DNA of 64,000 nucleotides from Nemopilema nomurai (lineage: Eukaryota; Cnidaria; Scyphozoa; Rhizostomeae; Rhizostomatidae). The notes beneath the pieces are model-generated. The model was not told where the DNA came from and did not search any database. It worked only from the letters and a program-made list of their open reading frames with translations. The stretch covers positions 2,170,738 through 2,234,737 of the forward strand of contig ML133388.1 of assembly GCA_003864495.1 (NCBI GenBank), in the 5' to 3' direction. This document shows positions 13,921-25,739 of this stretch, one piece after another; position 1 is the first letter of the stretch, and each line of letters starts with the position of its first letter. Position numbers and translations under genes: made by a program.

Positions 13921-14294
13921 ATGATCCTATAAATAAGACTTTAATGAATAGGATTCGTGTAGGTCGGGCACGTGTTAGTTGTGTTTAAAATTCCGCCAGA
14001 TCACTTCATCAGACTTGGCAAGTACTAGGTTCATTTGAGAGTATCCTCGATGGAATTCTCTCGCAATGCGGATGGTACAGGCCGTATTTGATAAGGCAGA
14101 TTTTAGTGTGCGTCAATTCTTTCTAAAAATTCCAAATTCAAAAACACTATCAATGTCAGAATAAGTCATCAGCGCCAATTATAAAATAGTATGTATCAAG
14201 ATTTGTTCGTATCTCTTGATGACTAGACAACACGAAACTGCAGAGATGTATTATGCTGTTGGTCTCTTTCCTTATTGTAGTGCTATCAAAGCAA

Positions 14295-14610
14295 CAGAGG
14301 CAAAACATTCCTTCTTTTGACATTCAGATTTCTAGATTACAAGGTGCTTAACTTCTCATACGCGTAAAAAGGCAAAATGCAAAACATTCCTTACTTGTGG
14401 GGTTATATCTCCTAGATTACGAAGATGCTTCGCTTCCCCGCACGTGCAAAGGAGCAGAGAGGGAGACATTTCTTCCTTGTGAAAATCAACCTTTCCTTCC
14501 TGCGAGGTACAATCTTTAAGATCGCGAAAGTGTTTCGCTTGTCAGTATTCGCGAAATGACGCGGCGAAACATACTTGCCTTTAGCATTCAATCTTCTAGA
14601 ATGTGAAATT
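14295..14610. repeat. Degenerate ~85-bp tandem repeat
   Basis: Three to four diverged units each contain an ACATTCCTTC-like start, a CTAGATTAC-like middle and a GTGCTTCGCTTCTC-like part followed by CGCGTAAA or CACGTGCAAA. Similarity between units is moderate and read by eye. No coding potential was seen. Confidence 0.55.
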
Positions 14611-17600
14611 TAAAAACAGCGTGGTCTCGCAGATGTCCTGATCTTGAGTTCTTACTTTTATGGACAATCAGCAGATGTCTTGCAACGCATATTTAGTAGG
14701 GAGGCTTACGCGGTTAGTCGTAGTCCTAGCTTCTGTAGGATGTGGTTCAGTGCTGTGACTGGATTATGCATCCAGCTTTATTGCAAGTTCTAGGTAAACT
14801 GTCTAGCTGGAATCAGATAGGAGGCACTTAATAATTGTTAACAGGCAAAGGAACAGCTGACAGCCAGAGCGGGGACGTCCATAAAAGGCAGTTGGCAGTC
14901 CATTTTCTAACTGCTTTCGAGCCTAGAACTTTGCAGGTGAGACTTCACTTATACGTCTTATTATCAAATGAGCATACTTGATATGTAGGCAGAGTAGATT
15001 ATCGCCGATAGATCTCTTTTCTGCTTATAGAGCATTACAAAGTCAGAACATTCTCATTTCTTGATGCGTGCATGAACCAGCTAAATGTAGCCAAACCTCT
15101 CTGATTAACTACACCTTTCACAATCTCACAACAGCTTTTTGGCCTTAACAACTCGCTACTGGTAATGGTGGGAAGGACAAACCTTTTGAAATATAAAAAC
15201 TGCGTATTTTCAAGACTACGCTTAAGACAATCTTGTTGGGAGATGTCTTTTGTCGGAAATGAAATACAGCTGATTGGAACCCTGTTTACATTTTGATGCA
15301 AACGTCGCACGAATTCAACTTGCATTTCATACATTCGCATCATGAACACAGGACTTTAACCGTTTAAAGACACGAATAAGCTTTGTTTTGGCTTTTGATA
15401 AGTCAAACATCAACAAAATCACCTTCTTCTGAAGTATATCTATTGAACATCAAATTGTCCAGAGTGTGAATATATTTAAAACTCTTAAATACAACTCTTC
15501 CTGCAGCTTTTGAATTTAAGCACAACAGTACAAAAACCCGATTTTCAGCAACGGGGCTTTTGGCATAAAACTGGCCCATGCGAAAAAGCAACACTGGCGA
15601 ACACTTGAATTCTGGTGGAGATATACAGGTGATTCTGTCGCGGTCTCGAAAACAAATACCATTGTCCAGCCTGTTTCGTGTTAAACTCGAAAGTAAACTC
15701 CGAGATTAATGTCGTGTTATAAAGATATAGCGAAGTTCATGCTCGGTAACTTGAAATATTTATGAAAAGCCTCTCTACCTGTCCCAAACTTTGGAAAACG
15801 ATCATTGCAAACAAATGTGTTCTCCGAGCAGCCAAATCGTGCTTGAAAAATACTAGCATATTAATTTTGCGAGGCGTCTAGGCTAGACTCACTGAACGGT
15901 AATACTGTTAGTTATACAGTAAGAATGGTAAAGAGCGCACGACCTGTTGTTGGTAGACATTGATGCGGGAATGGCGAGGACATAATACGCGATTCACACG
16001 GTTGAATGAAACGACACGAAAAAGAACAGGGGAGATTTTACGCTATCAGGCGGCTGTTCTATAACAATGTCGTCGTTTCTACAAGTCCCTACCAATGGAC
16101 TTCCATTCAAAAATGTTTATGAGCAGACGTAGAACGGTTAATAGTACCAAGAAACACCACTTAGTGATTTTAAGTTGTCCATTTGTTGGCCAGCAGCCAT
16201 TCTGACCATGCGACCGAAACAGGGCCGAAGGCAGTTCGTACTATTGCGAAATTTTCGACGCTCAAAACGGTTGACACCTTGAAAGATTACCACACGTCTT
16301 ATTTCAACTTCTATACTTCTATGTTGGTCATTATATTGACAGGTAATTGGCGAAAGGCGCATAAATACGGATACGCATTTCAACCTCAAACGATCCACGT
16401 TTTGGCGTTGCATCTGTGATAAAAGCGTGGTATTCGCATGACTGACTAGAGGATATCTATATTCAAGTAATATTCAATAATCGAAGCATAAGCTGTATCG
16501 TTGGATCATTTCTGCCCAATATCAAGTGCACAACTTTGAAGAATAAATGAGATACGATATATACAGCGTTCTTAATGATTTTCTGGCTCTTTTCCGCTAT
16601 TGATAATACATTGCTATCCGCTGGAAACGAAATTGTTGATTGAAGGCAAGTTGAGAACCTAGGCAAACTGACCTGCCAAAGTTCAGCTTATGTCGGGTAC
16701 GACTTGACCAGATTGTGTTTTATAGGTCGGCCAGACAAAGATATTCTCAAGCGATCGAGCATAAGAACAAAACATAACAGGAATCAAACTGATTGCTTGT
16801 TCTGTAACTGGTTAGGTAAAATCCGAACGACTGAAGTGGAATAATGTCATCGACAAAGATGGCTTTCGTCGAATCGCCATTCGGGATCTGTTCTGTCACT
16901 AGATTCCCGTTCTCAAGTCTACAAAGCCTTCACATTATACACAGAAGATGCGTTATTCGTTCAAACTATAGGAGCTTTCTTCTTGTTTTCAATTCTTTGG
17001 GAATTTTCTAGGCATTGAGGGTATCCTCGCAGGATTAGTAAACTCTTTCATCTATTCAATCAGCAGCTGTCTACAGTTACTTTTGAAATTCTCTCCTTCT
17101 GAAGCAAATTTTTTGTTACCGAGATCACTCCCAGCTGAGTTTGTTAGAAATATTCATGGTCTTATTGAGGTACTGGAACCTGCTTGAAAGCACAATTCCA
17201 AGGACAAGTTTTCTAAACTAAAGAGAAAGCGTAGCACTTGCGTGACATTACAGTTGCAGTGTGCAGAAAAGGGTATTGCTTTGACTAGCTGGAAAAAATA
17301 AAATGCGCAAAAAATGTGCATCATCCTGTTCAAAAATGGTTCTGAAAGTACTTTTGCTAAACACGTACTCTCAAGCTCCTATTTGTAGGGAAGGGGTAAA
17401 CTAAATTTTTCAAGTTTTGCATACCCTTTCAATTTATTAACACCCTCTAGGCCTGATTATGTATTTCATGCAAAAAATGGTTCCCTTTGTTAGGAAATGT
17501 TACACCTTTAGTAACTCTTTGCTCTCATTTAATTCTGCGCTCCAATTTATCATCCAATTGGTGAGTCCGTTCCATCTAATACGTGGCAAAACTATAATAA

Positions 17601-19098
17601 AGCACATCTGTAAGTCGTCTATAACAAGACATTAGATCTAATGCGCTTTCTTTTAAATGTACAACAAAACCCTATCCTTTAGCGAGATAATTACCAAGAG
17701 CTTATCTTCCTCGATCCAACCTTCGCCAACCTATCTAAAAGTAGCATTTCTTGACCGCAGGATGAAGGTAGTATTGGCGAATTGAATTAGCGGTCCACGT
17801 GGTGCAATCAGACTTTGACACAGCTCAAGATTCTTTATTTGATTTGCTTGCTTTATCGCTCTAAGCACCGACAAGCCGCTATCGGCCGTGAAGCTGGAAC
17901 AGTTAATGGACCGCCAAATCTAAACCGAGTTCCCGGACACATGCTTCGGACACAAGCTTCGGACACATGTACACAGATATCAAATTACGGTGGAACCAGC
18001 GATCCTTCTGCGTTCCGCACACAGACATTGTAACTTGTTAATCCTTTCAAAGAAAAGCTTAAAATTTACAACCAAATGTTGCATAACCTCCGTGCCCGAA
18101 CAAAACCGCAATGAAAAAATATCAAAATTAGAAACCGCCATTGAGCATATGGAACCTTGACATCAAACGACTCCGGTGCCTATACAACAAAACCATGCAG
18201 CATGACTCAAGACTTTAACAGGGAGATCACTCGAGCTTCTCTTCAATATAGGGTGCAGTAACTGTACTGCTGTTTTTGTTATTATAAGTATGCTTTGAGC
18301 GGTGCAGACAGAAACGTTCTCGAATTATAACACAGATATCCCTTCTGCAAATGTCGTTTTCTTGCCACTGATGTCTTGTTATCTTCAAGCATAATAATGC
18401 TACAATGTTACACAATAAGTAAAATCATCTGAGCTATTTCTTATCCGATTAACTTTAAGCGCAGTGCAGATAATTCGAGGAGAAGCTAGCAAGACGCTTT
18501 TTCAAGTCTCTTCTGAAATAAGTAGGACTTGAACATAATTATAACCAAGATAGAATGAGAAAATATTTTATTTCATCATGTTATAATCGATGGAAAATTG
18601 AAAAAGCAGTGTCTTATAAATAGTTGACCCATCGTAAGATGTTCTTAAGACACAAGTTGAGTTAGCAATTCCGTTTAAAAACATTTTTAGAAACATTTCT
18701 AATCAAACTAAATTTCTTTTTTAAAGAACGAAGGTAGATTAAAAACTGTCTAAACTAAGATATCAAAACTGAGAGTGGCCATACCGTCAATTCTGGGCGC
18801 TCTAGTTAATTGCAGAACGCATAGTGACGGTAGAATCGAATTAATTCCGAAGCAAGGTTGATTCATTAGTATTAGAACATTTAGTCCGCATGAAATGAAG
18901 AAGCAATTGAATTTTAAGCACATGCAAATGCCTTTAACCGCATGATAATTCATGACTTGGATAATTGCTTATTTCTGGTTCCCTCTAGTAACTGCTTGTA
19001 ATAATAAGGGCCGAATCTATCCTTATTGTTAACATCTGCATTTATTTCTAGATAGAAGCGGTCCTGGTTGACTAAAAAGATCCGTAGCGAGAAACGAC
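14611..19098. other. Upstream of the GPCR gene, nothing recognised
   Basis: I found no exon that I can support. Open frames at 15035-15349, 15403-15594 and 16138-16413 (minus) match no family known to me. The GPCR promoter and any 5' untranslated exons should lie at the right end of this stretch, but no core-promoter motif could be assigned. Confidence 0.4.
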
Positions 19099-21499
19099 AT
19101 GCTGGCTAACACCACAATAGCCTTAGGCGGCGCCCTAGGAAATGTTACCTCGAACATTAGCAAGGTTGCATTGCAGACAGCCAACGCTGCAGCACGTGAT
19201 GCCAGCCCTGGCACAACAATATCGGCATCCTGTCTCACCGTCACTCTGTTCCTGGGCATCGTCATGGTCGTGTCCCTGGTCGGGAACACGCTTGTGTTGG
19301 TGACATTTCGGATGTCGAATGAACTGAACCGCGTGTCGGATTACTTCATCATCAACCTATCCATCTCCGACTTGACTGTCACCATAATCTCGATCCCGTT
19401 CTGGGTCTCCTACGTCATCACCGGATGGCCGAACAACGAAAGTGGCCAGATCTACACCTTATGGATCTGCCTCGATATCTTCTGCGCCTGCTGGTCAATC
19501 ATGAGCCTGGCCATGATAAGCATTGAGCGCTATTTCTGCATCGTCTACCCGATGCAATACGAAAGCATCGTCACCAAGCAACGGGGAATGACGGCAGTGG
19601 CATTCGTACTTGGCTACAGCACTGTCACCTCCATTCTCGGGTACATACAAAACACCACGCACCAAGCGATGCTGTCAGTGTTCATTGTTGTCTTGTCCTA
19701 CGTCATCCCTATCATCATTAAAGGCTTCACCTACAGCAACATCTACGGCGAGGTCAGAAGACAACTCAAGTTTATGGTGCAGGTGGAGAAGGACAGAGAG
19801 AGGTTTCTTGCGTTTCAGGACGAGGCTATACAGGAAGATGAGTGTGACTCCGATGGAAGTACCCCCAGACAAGCCAAAAGAACAGGTTCGCAAATTTTGT
19901 TGCTACTTCTAAATTTTGCCTGCGCAGGAATAGCTAGAAGCATATGCTGTGTTTTTATGGTGAAAAATATGGAAATGTATCAAATTACGTCATTCAACTT
20001 CAGATTTGGCAAGGAGCCATGCTTTATAGTATGAAGTTTATAGTATGAAGAATTGTTTCTACCTAATTGACAACTTTTGGACTTCTTCCCGATCATGATG
20101 TTGTAATTCTGAAATTGAAAGTTGTGATTGTAATTCTTTTGGACTACTTGTAATTGAAAGACCAATTTCCATCATTCAAGTGAAAGAACACGTTAGGTTA
20201 GAGTAAACTACAATACTTGACAAAGAATTAAATATTTGAAGATGAGTCTTTTGTCTCTACTATGTTCGAGAAGAAAACTTATAACTGTGTAAGAATATAG
20301 TATGATACATGCAGTCAGAATAAAGAGCAAAGAATCGCATGCAACATTTTGAGGACAATGTAACATTCCCTTCTGCAGTGATCAAAAACATTGCGAAGAA
20401 GAAGACATCATTCCGAGGGCTCGGGATTTTACAGCGGTTGATTGGAGGGAAAAAGCAAATGAGCCCTGGAAAGAAACAACAGAGATGCAAGCGAAAATGC
20501 AGTGATGAAGTAAGCAGCCAGCTGCAAAAGGATGGGATCGAAGATTGGGAAGAGTACGTTGATGAGCTTGAGAGAAGGACGAACAGAATCTCTATATCGT
20601 CGACCATCGAAAATAAAGCGGTAAGCTTAGCATTTGAAACCTGGCATACAGCAAAGCCATCTGTTATAAACATGCTTACGGGTTCGTGTCTCTTGTCTTG
20701 CTTTGAAGAAAAACGTAATGCAAAAGTTTTGACGTGTAACGTTCTTACAATCTTCTGTTTTGCTGTAACTTGCCTCTATCAAATAGGCAAACAGAAAACA
20801 AATTTTGACGATATTTTTAAAATCATTACTCTCTTGGATTGATAAGAATCATTCAATTTAGAGATTCTCACATACCTGGACTTTTCCTGTATGGTCTGTT
20901 CTCTAGTGTACTGCCGTTCTCTTATATTGTACAAGTGTTATAAACGTACAAATCAAACGTACGGTATAAACAGACAAAGTATGTATGTCCTCTTTTAGGA
21001 GAAAATTGGGTTTGGGAACGTCACCAATGCAGAAGTGAATTCGCGCGGCTACAATGACTCCGGCGGTGAAGGCCAGCGGTTTCAAAAAGCCCATGAGCAC
21101 CCGGCAAACGAAAAACATGAAACCGAGTTCACTATCATTAGCTTCTCCATGCCAAAGCCAATTGTGAAGTTGCAATGGTCTAAGAAGCAAGTCAAAAGCA
21201 GTAAAAGTCGGAAGATTTTCTCCAGGCGGTTCAACAAGGAAACGAAAGGAGCCAAAGTGATTGGGGCCATCATCGGAACATTCCTCTTGCTGTGGACACC
21301 ATTCATAATGATAGTGGTACTGAGCATCTTGAAAATCAGCGTATCTATGGCAACCATAATGGCAGTCAAGTGTCTTCACTACGCAAACAGTGCTATCAAC
21401 CCGATTTTGTACATAGCACTAAACATCACCCTGCGCAAGGAGGTGAAAAAGGTATTGTCTAAGGCAAGGAACTTGAGTCGCCGTAGCTTGGAGAGTTGA
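19099..21499 (+). CDS. Class A GPCR, biogenic-amine/muscarinic-like, 509 aa
   Basis: This is a seven-helix G-protein-coupled receptor at the plasma membrane, in three exons: 19099-19885, 20379-20620 and 20999-21499. Phases match (787, 242, 501 nt including stop). The N-terminus has three N-glycosylation sequons (N4, N15, N19). Visible landmarks are N1.50 (N63), D2.50 (D91), the amine-type D3.32 (D126), ERY at 143-145, P5.50 (P204), Y5.58 (Y212), E6.30 (E424), WTP for CWxP in TM6 (W442), Y7.43 (Y471) and NPILY (477-481). The third intracellular loop is about 200 residues, rich in charge, and spans both introns, as in muscarinic and 5-HT receptors. Oddities: the usual C3.25 is Tyr, loop 2 has no Cys and is very short, W4.50 is absent, and a Lys sits inside TM5. 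D3.32 with Y7.43 suggests an amine ligand, but the ligand is unknown. Reading through the first donor would give a truncated five-helix form. Confidence 0.92.
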
Positions 21500-21993
21500 A
21501 GGCAGCGTTACAGTCTGGGCTGCATTGGCATATAAAGTAACAGGACTAACATACCATGTTATCTCTGCTTATTAAAGTCATTGATTCTGATAATACTGAT
21601 TATGTCACTGCTAATATCCAGCTCTAAGTACATTGGTCACAATTGGAAGGTCAAACGTTTCGTTCTTCAGCTTATGAGTCAACGATCGATCACTCGAGAA
21701 CAACCATCTTATCAAGTACTAAGGTTGAGGCCACAGGTCAAAGGTCATATTTCGATTCTTCACTTTCTGAGTTAATAGTACAGTTATTGTGACTGCTTGA
21801 AGGAAGAATTAATAGCTCAGAGGTCAAGTCTTCCATCCCTTGGATTCTGATATTATGAGACATTATAAGGTTGACATTATAAGAACTGACTATAGAAGAT
21901 AGCGATATCTATATCTGGTAACAGAAGGAAAAGTGAGCCCAATTTGTAAGTGTTGGCCCTCCTACGGTCAACTATAATTTTAACATGCTGTTT
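21500..21993. other. 3' flank of the GPCR gene
   Basis: An ATTAAA near 21572, about 75 bases after the stop, is a plausible polyadenylation signal. Nothing else was recognised. Confidence 0.4.
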
Positions 21994-22001
21994 AACAGGA
22001 C

Positions 22002-22249
22002 CAGTGGCGTGCCGAAGGGCTTTTTGGGGGGGGGGGGAGGTGTAACATGAGAAAATTACCGACAGGGTTGATTAAAGATATTTAATAATAGCGCACAGAT
22101 TTTACACTCTAGAACCGTAGTCATTCCTTTGTGTCTAAGCTAGATAAAACAAAAGTGCAAATCTAATTCTTTCCCGAAATACCGACACGCTGGCTTCTAC
22201 AAAAAGTGGGGGTTGTGACCCCCACACCCCCTACTTCGGCACGCCTCTG
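22002..22249. mobile_element. hAT-like MITE with 8-bp target-site duplication
   Basis: The termini are inverted repeats CAGTGGCGTGCCGAAG on the left and, reverse-complemented, CAGAGGCGTGCCGAAG on the right. AACAGGAC occurs directly outside both ends (21994-22001 and 22250-22257), a perfect 8-bp duplication. The CAG terminus and 8-bp duplication fit the hAT superfamily. The 248-bp body has no coding frame and includes a long G run and CCCCCAC tract near its ends. A related internal sequence recurs at 34139-34385. Confidence 0.85.
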
Positions 22250-22767
22250 AACAGGACAAACTGAGGAAAACAGTGCGCAATTTACAATCACTTGAACAGT
22301 TAGGGGTGCTGGTGCATTTGTAACGAGGTGAATGGAACTTTTAATTGATTCATAAGCATGATGTATCTGTACAAGAATACATATTCATCATAATATTATT
22401 CACGATAGAACAAACAATAATAGGTTGCCCACAACACTAACGATATCGAAATCGATTTGTGCTAAGCACAGAAAGTACTTAACTGAAGCTCATTTGGCAG
22501 TGTTAAGATGCTATGCTGGAACATTGCACATACTGTCTATGGCTCACTCACCTATATTTATGGGGACAGACCTTTGATGAACGAGTGTGTCTTTAATTAC
22601 GTCGCTGTATATTGCACTAATTATTCTGTAAGCATCGTACTGTTACGAGCAAGGCAATTATCTTATCAATATCTTTAACTCAAAGGAAGATTTGAATCGA
22701 TGCTCAGAAGCACAGTAGTTCAGTTAGGGCCTATGCTGAAGCGTGTACTATTCGCGCTGTTATTGTT

Positions 22768-22845
22768 AACCCTACCCTCACCCTACCCTGCCCTATCAAA
22801 AGCTACCCTACCTTAGCCTACTCTAAGCTAGTCCACCCACCCAAC
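22768..22845. repeat. Degenerate CCCTA/CCCTAC tract
   Basis: Imperfect units CCCTA, CCCTC, CCCTG and TACCCTACC run for about 75 bases. They resemble, but do not match, the C-rich strand of the animal telomere repeat (CCCTAA). The tract is best treated as a simple repeat. Confidence 0.6.
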
Positions 22846-23959
22846 CTATTATCCATTCCCAAGAATCAAGGCCTCAGAAGACTACATGTTTTAATTAAAT
22901 AGACGTTGTCTTGATTAGAAGCCGAAGTTGTTTCTAGTGCTGCTGCATTCACCTGCTGATCATAATCAACTTCGGGGCTGTGTTTGATTAAAAATTCAAG
23001 TACAATTTAGATAGGCTTGTATGTATCTTAGTACTTTTATTTTGTAAATATGGGGTTGTCTAACAAAGTTTGTTTTTGCTGTATCAAGATTTATAATAAG
23101 AAGTATGCATATAGTACAAAAAACATCTCCCAGTTGCTTCAAATATCTCGGCCAACCTTGATATTTTCCAATATTGAGCCTATTAGATGAGTGTAACAAG
23201 GGAAAACATAGATTTCTGGGAAAAAAGACTTCGAAACATCTGGTAACAGTGGTCTACTCTTAAAAGCACCACAAAATATCTTAAAATTTTCAAACGCTTG
23301 CGTACACCCTGATGCAATACATCTGAGAACACCACGATAAAACCTGAAACGTCCATATTTTTCAAAACACTCTTTCAAACACTTCCACACCTCATGCTAA
23401 GTTTAGAAGCCAATCTTCATGTAGTGACTTTGTAGGCAGTCTGCTTTGGCCAGTTAATACTTATTTCGGGCTTCCAAAAACAACACTACGTCATTTCTGA
23501 AGACTCATGCTAATATCACTTCAAATGTCATTTGGTGATCATGCCTAATCACTATTCAGCTAGTCAATCACTAATCAGTAATCGCTCATCTCAATCACTA
23601 ATCACTTATCTCAATCACTAATTACTATCAACCTCTTTATCTCGACTTGAAAATATCACTGTAAATTTTAGTTGGTTTAGTTGGTTGTCAACAAGCTAAG
23701 CAACTCGTCCTTCGGGCGCAGCTCTGACGCCTTCTTCATTGCACTTAAAACAAGAAGCAACAAAATTGACACAACGTGAGCGAAATCTGATTCTGTAGTG
23801 ATTTTTTGTTTACTTTTCATTGTCACACCATGTCATGCTGACACATCTTTTCTTGCCTAGACTCTTCTATTCCCATTACATCATCATTTCATCATCCTCT
23901 CTCATCCTTCGTCTGCAAATTTTTTTCACAGAATCTGTATAAAATTGATTATATAAATG

Positions 23960-24190
23960 AGCTAGTCATAGTCAGAGTCAAGTCAGTCAAAGACACAGTC
24001 GAGTCAGAGTGAGAGAGTCGAGTCAGTCAGAGTCAAGTCACAGTCAGTCAGAGTCGAGTCAGAGTTAGAATCAGAGTCAGGATCGAGTCGAAGCAGTGTT
24101 GAGTCATTGTCAGGATCGTGTCAGGGTCAGAGTTAGAGTCAGGATCAGAGTAAGAGTCAGGGTCAGAGTTAGAGTCAGGGTCAAATTCAA
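23960..24190. repeat. GAGTCA-type hexamer tract
   Basis: About 230 bases are built from GAGTCA, CAGAGT and AGGGTCAGAGTTA variants. The minus strand gives a spurious Ser-Asp-Pro-Asp repeat frame (24048-24254). Confidence 0.85.
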
Positions 24191-25242
24191 ATCTATAGAA
24201 TACAACAAGCAATGCGTTGTCTCTCACTCTCTCTCTGGGGTAAAAATACATCACATATGACCTGATATCTAATCTGTCAAATGATTGCTGATCATGTTGT
24301 ACTTCATACGCGTAGCGCTGGTCAAGAGTACCTGCAGATTAAAAATGCAAAATTTGATGATCGAATATTTCAAGTCCTTTGGCAGACTAATAATTTGAAC
24401 TTGGAATCAAAATCTGACATTGTGAAGAACGCATGTTCGCGATAAATTATGTTGGTGATGAATTCAAATTAAACTTCGCAAAACTCACCCAACGCGGGAA
24501 GGATAAAAGCGTGTTTCATCAATAATTCCTTAAAAATTACTGTCATACCACAGGGCAATAATCCACTCAAAACGTCACCAAATTTCTGCTATTATCGGAA
24601 AAGATTTAATTTCTATGCATACCTAAAGAAGATTGCAAAATCAGAAGAGTTTTTGCGAAATCATCTACGTAGGCCTTCTTACAAAATTAAAGAATTATAT
24701 GCTGTCAGCTCCAAACAACTAAATGGCAAGAAGAAAAATCATTTACGTGCTATTTACAAAATGGATTAGTAAATCTAAGAATTGAAAAAATGAGTTTTTG
24801 ATTATGTCACTTGTTTTCATGCGACATCAATGGTCCTTTATGCGAAGTTGGCCTAAAACTGATCGGGCTCAACTCAAGTTCCCGCTCGTTGGAGGTCGGG
24901 CCTAATGCATTGGCAACGTACGCTCAGAATGTTTCCCAGCTTCCACCTGAAGTCGAACTACGAGAGAAACAATTTTGTATTATGCAAGTCTTTCAAAGCC
25001 AATGTTAGTAAGTAGGTTATCATATTGATGAGCAGAATTTCACGATTGCAGAAAAGAGCGGAAACATGATTTTACCAAGAATAAAAAGGTGTTGTTCTTA
25101 TTCCAGGAAATAAAGCGAGAAATGGCTTAAGCGATCAAAACTATTCAATGGCTCAAGCTCTAGGTGGAGACAGCAAACACCTCAATGTTGTTGTCGTCTG
25201 AAATACCTTACTGTTACTATTAGATATTGATTCCCAAGGGCA

Positions 25243-25392
25243 TGTTGATATCAAGTTACCCTGAGTACCAGAGCCGCAGAATCTCAAAGAATGGTGAGCG
25301 GAGGAAAGGATGCTCCTTCGCAATTTCGTTCCCCCGTTCATCATCCTTTGACATTCTGCGACTCTGGCACCCAGGGTAATATCAGGTGACAT
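25243..25392. mobile_element. Foldback (MITE-like) element, ~150 bp
   Basis: The left arm (GTTACCCTGAGTACCAGAG, then CGCAGAATCTCAAAGAATG) is an imperfect inverted copy of the right arm (reading inward, ATTACCCTGGGTGCCAGAG, then CGCAGAATGTCAAAGGATG). The arms of about 60 bp meet at a small centre, so the whole element can fold on itself. The CCCTGGGTRCCAGAG terminus flanked by TTA/TAA resembles piggyBac- or Tc1-type ends, but the superfamily is uncertain. Confidence 0.65.
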
Positions 25393-25739
25393 CTTCCGTA
25401 GCTTCTCTCTTTCAGGACTCAATTTTTAGAATATAACTAGAACAACCACTGCTATCGATAATTTCCATAAAGGATGAGCTAGTCAACCGTGACCTACTTG
25501 AGTCATGATAACAGGGAACTGTGGTGTAGATGGTTCTTCAAATATGAAACGTGGGGAACTAACACATGCCCCATGTATTCATGTCTACTTTATATAAGTT
25601 TAGAAACAAATAATATACATTAGGTTAACTTGAGGATAACTTAACACCATTAAATTAGCTAACAACAAATACATTTACAGAACTTCAGTGTGCAATAAAT
25701 CAAGATTTGCATTCAACTACTGACAACAAGGAAACGAAC

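Larger units (their letters stand above)
22250..25739. other. Intergenic between the GPCR and NECAP 3' ends
   Basis: No gene was recognised. The NECAP terminal exon should lie here, because the last placed NECAP exon ends in a splice donor, but I could not locate a frame ending in the family's WVQF-like tail. Contents are a CCCTA-like tract, AATCACT simple repeats (23550-23640), a GAGTCA tract and a foldback element. Confidence 0.4.

Noticed and set aside
19099..20034. 311-codon frame as a complete receptor
   Set aside because: TM6 and TM7 with NPxxY are found in the exon at 20999-21499 with matching phase, so the long frame is exon 1 plus intron sequence.
22768..22845. An interstitial telomere
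   Set aside because: Units are CCCTA/CCCTC/CCCTG mixtures and not the regular CCCTAA hexamer.
24048..24254. Ser-Asp-Pro-Asp repeat frame on the minus strand
   Set aside because: It arises from the GAGTCA hexamer tract and has no conserved flank or splice signal.
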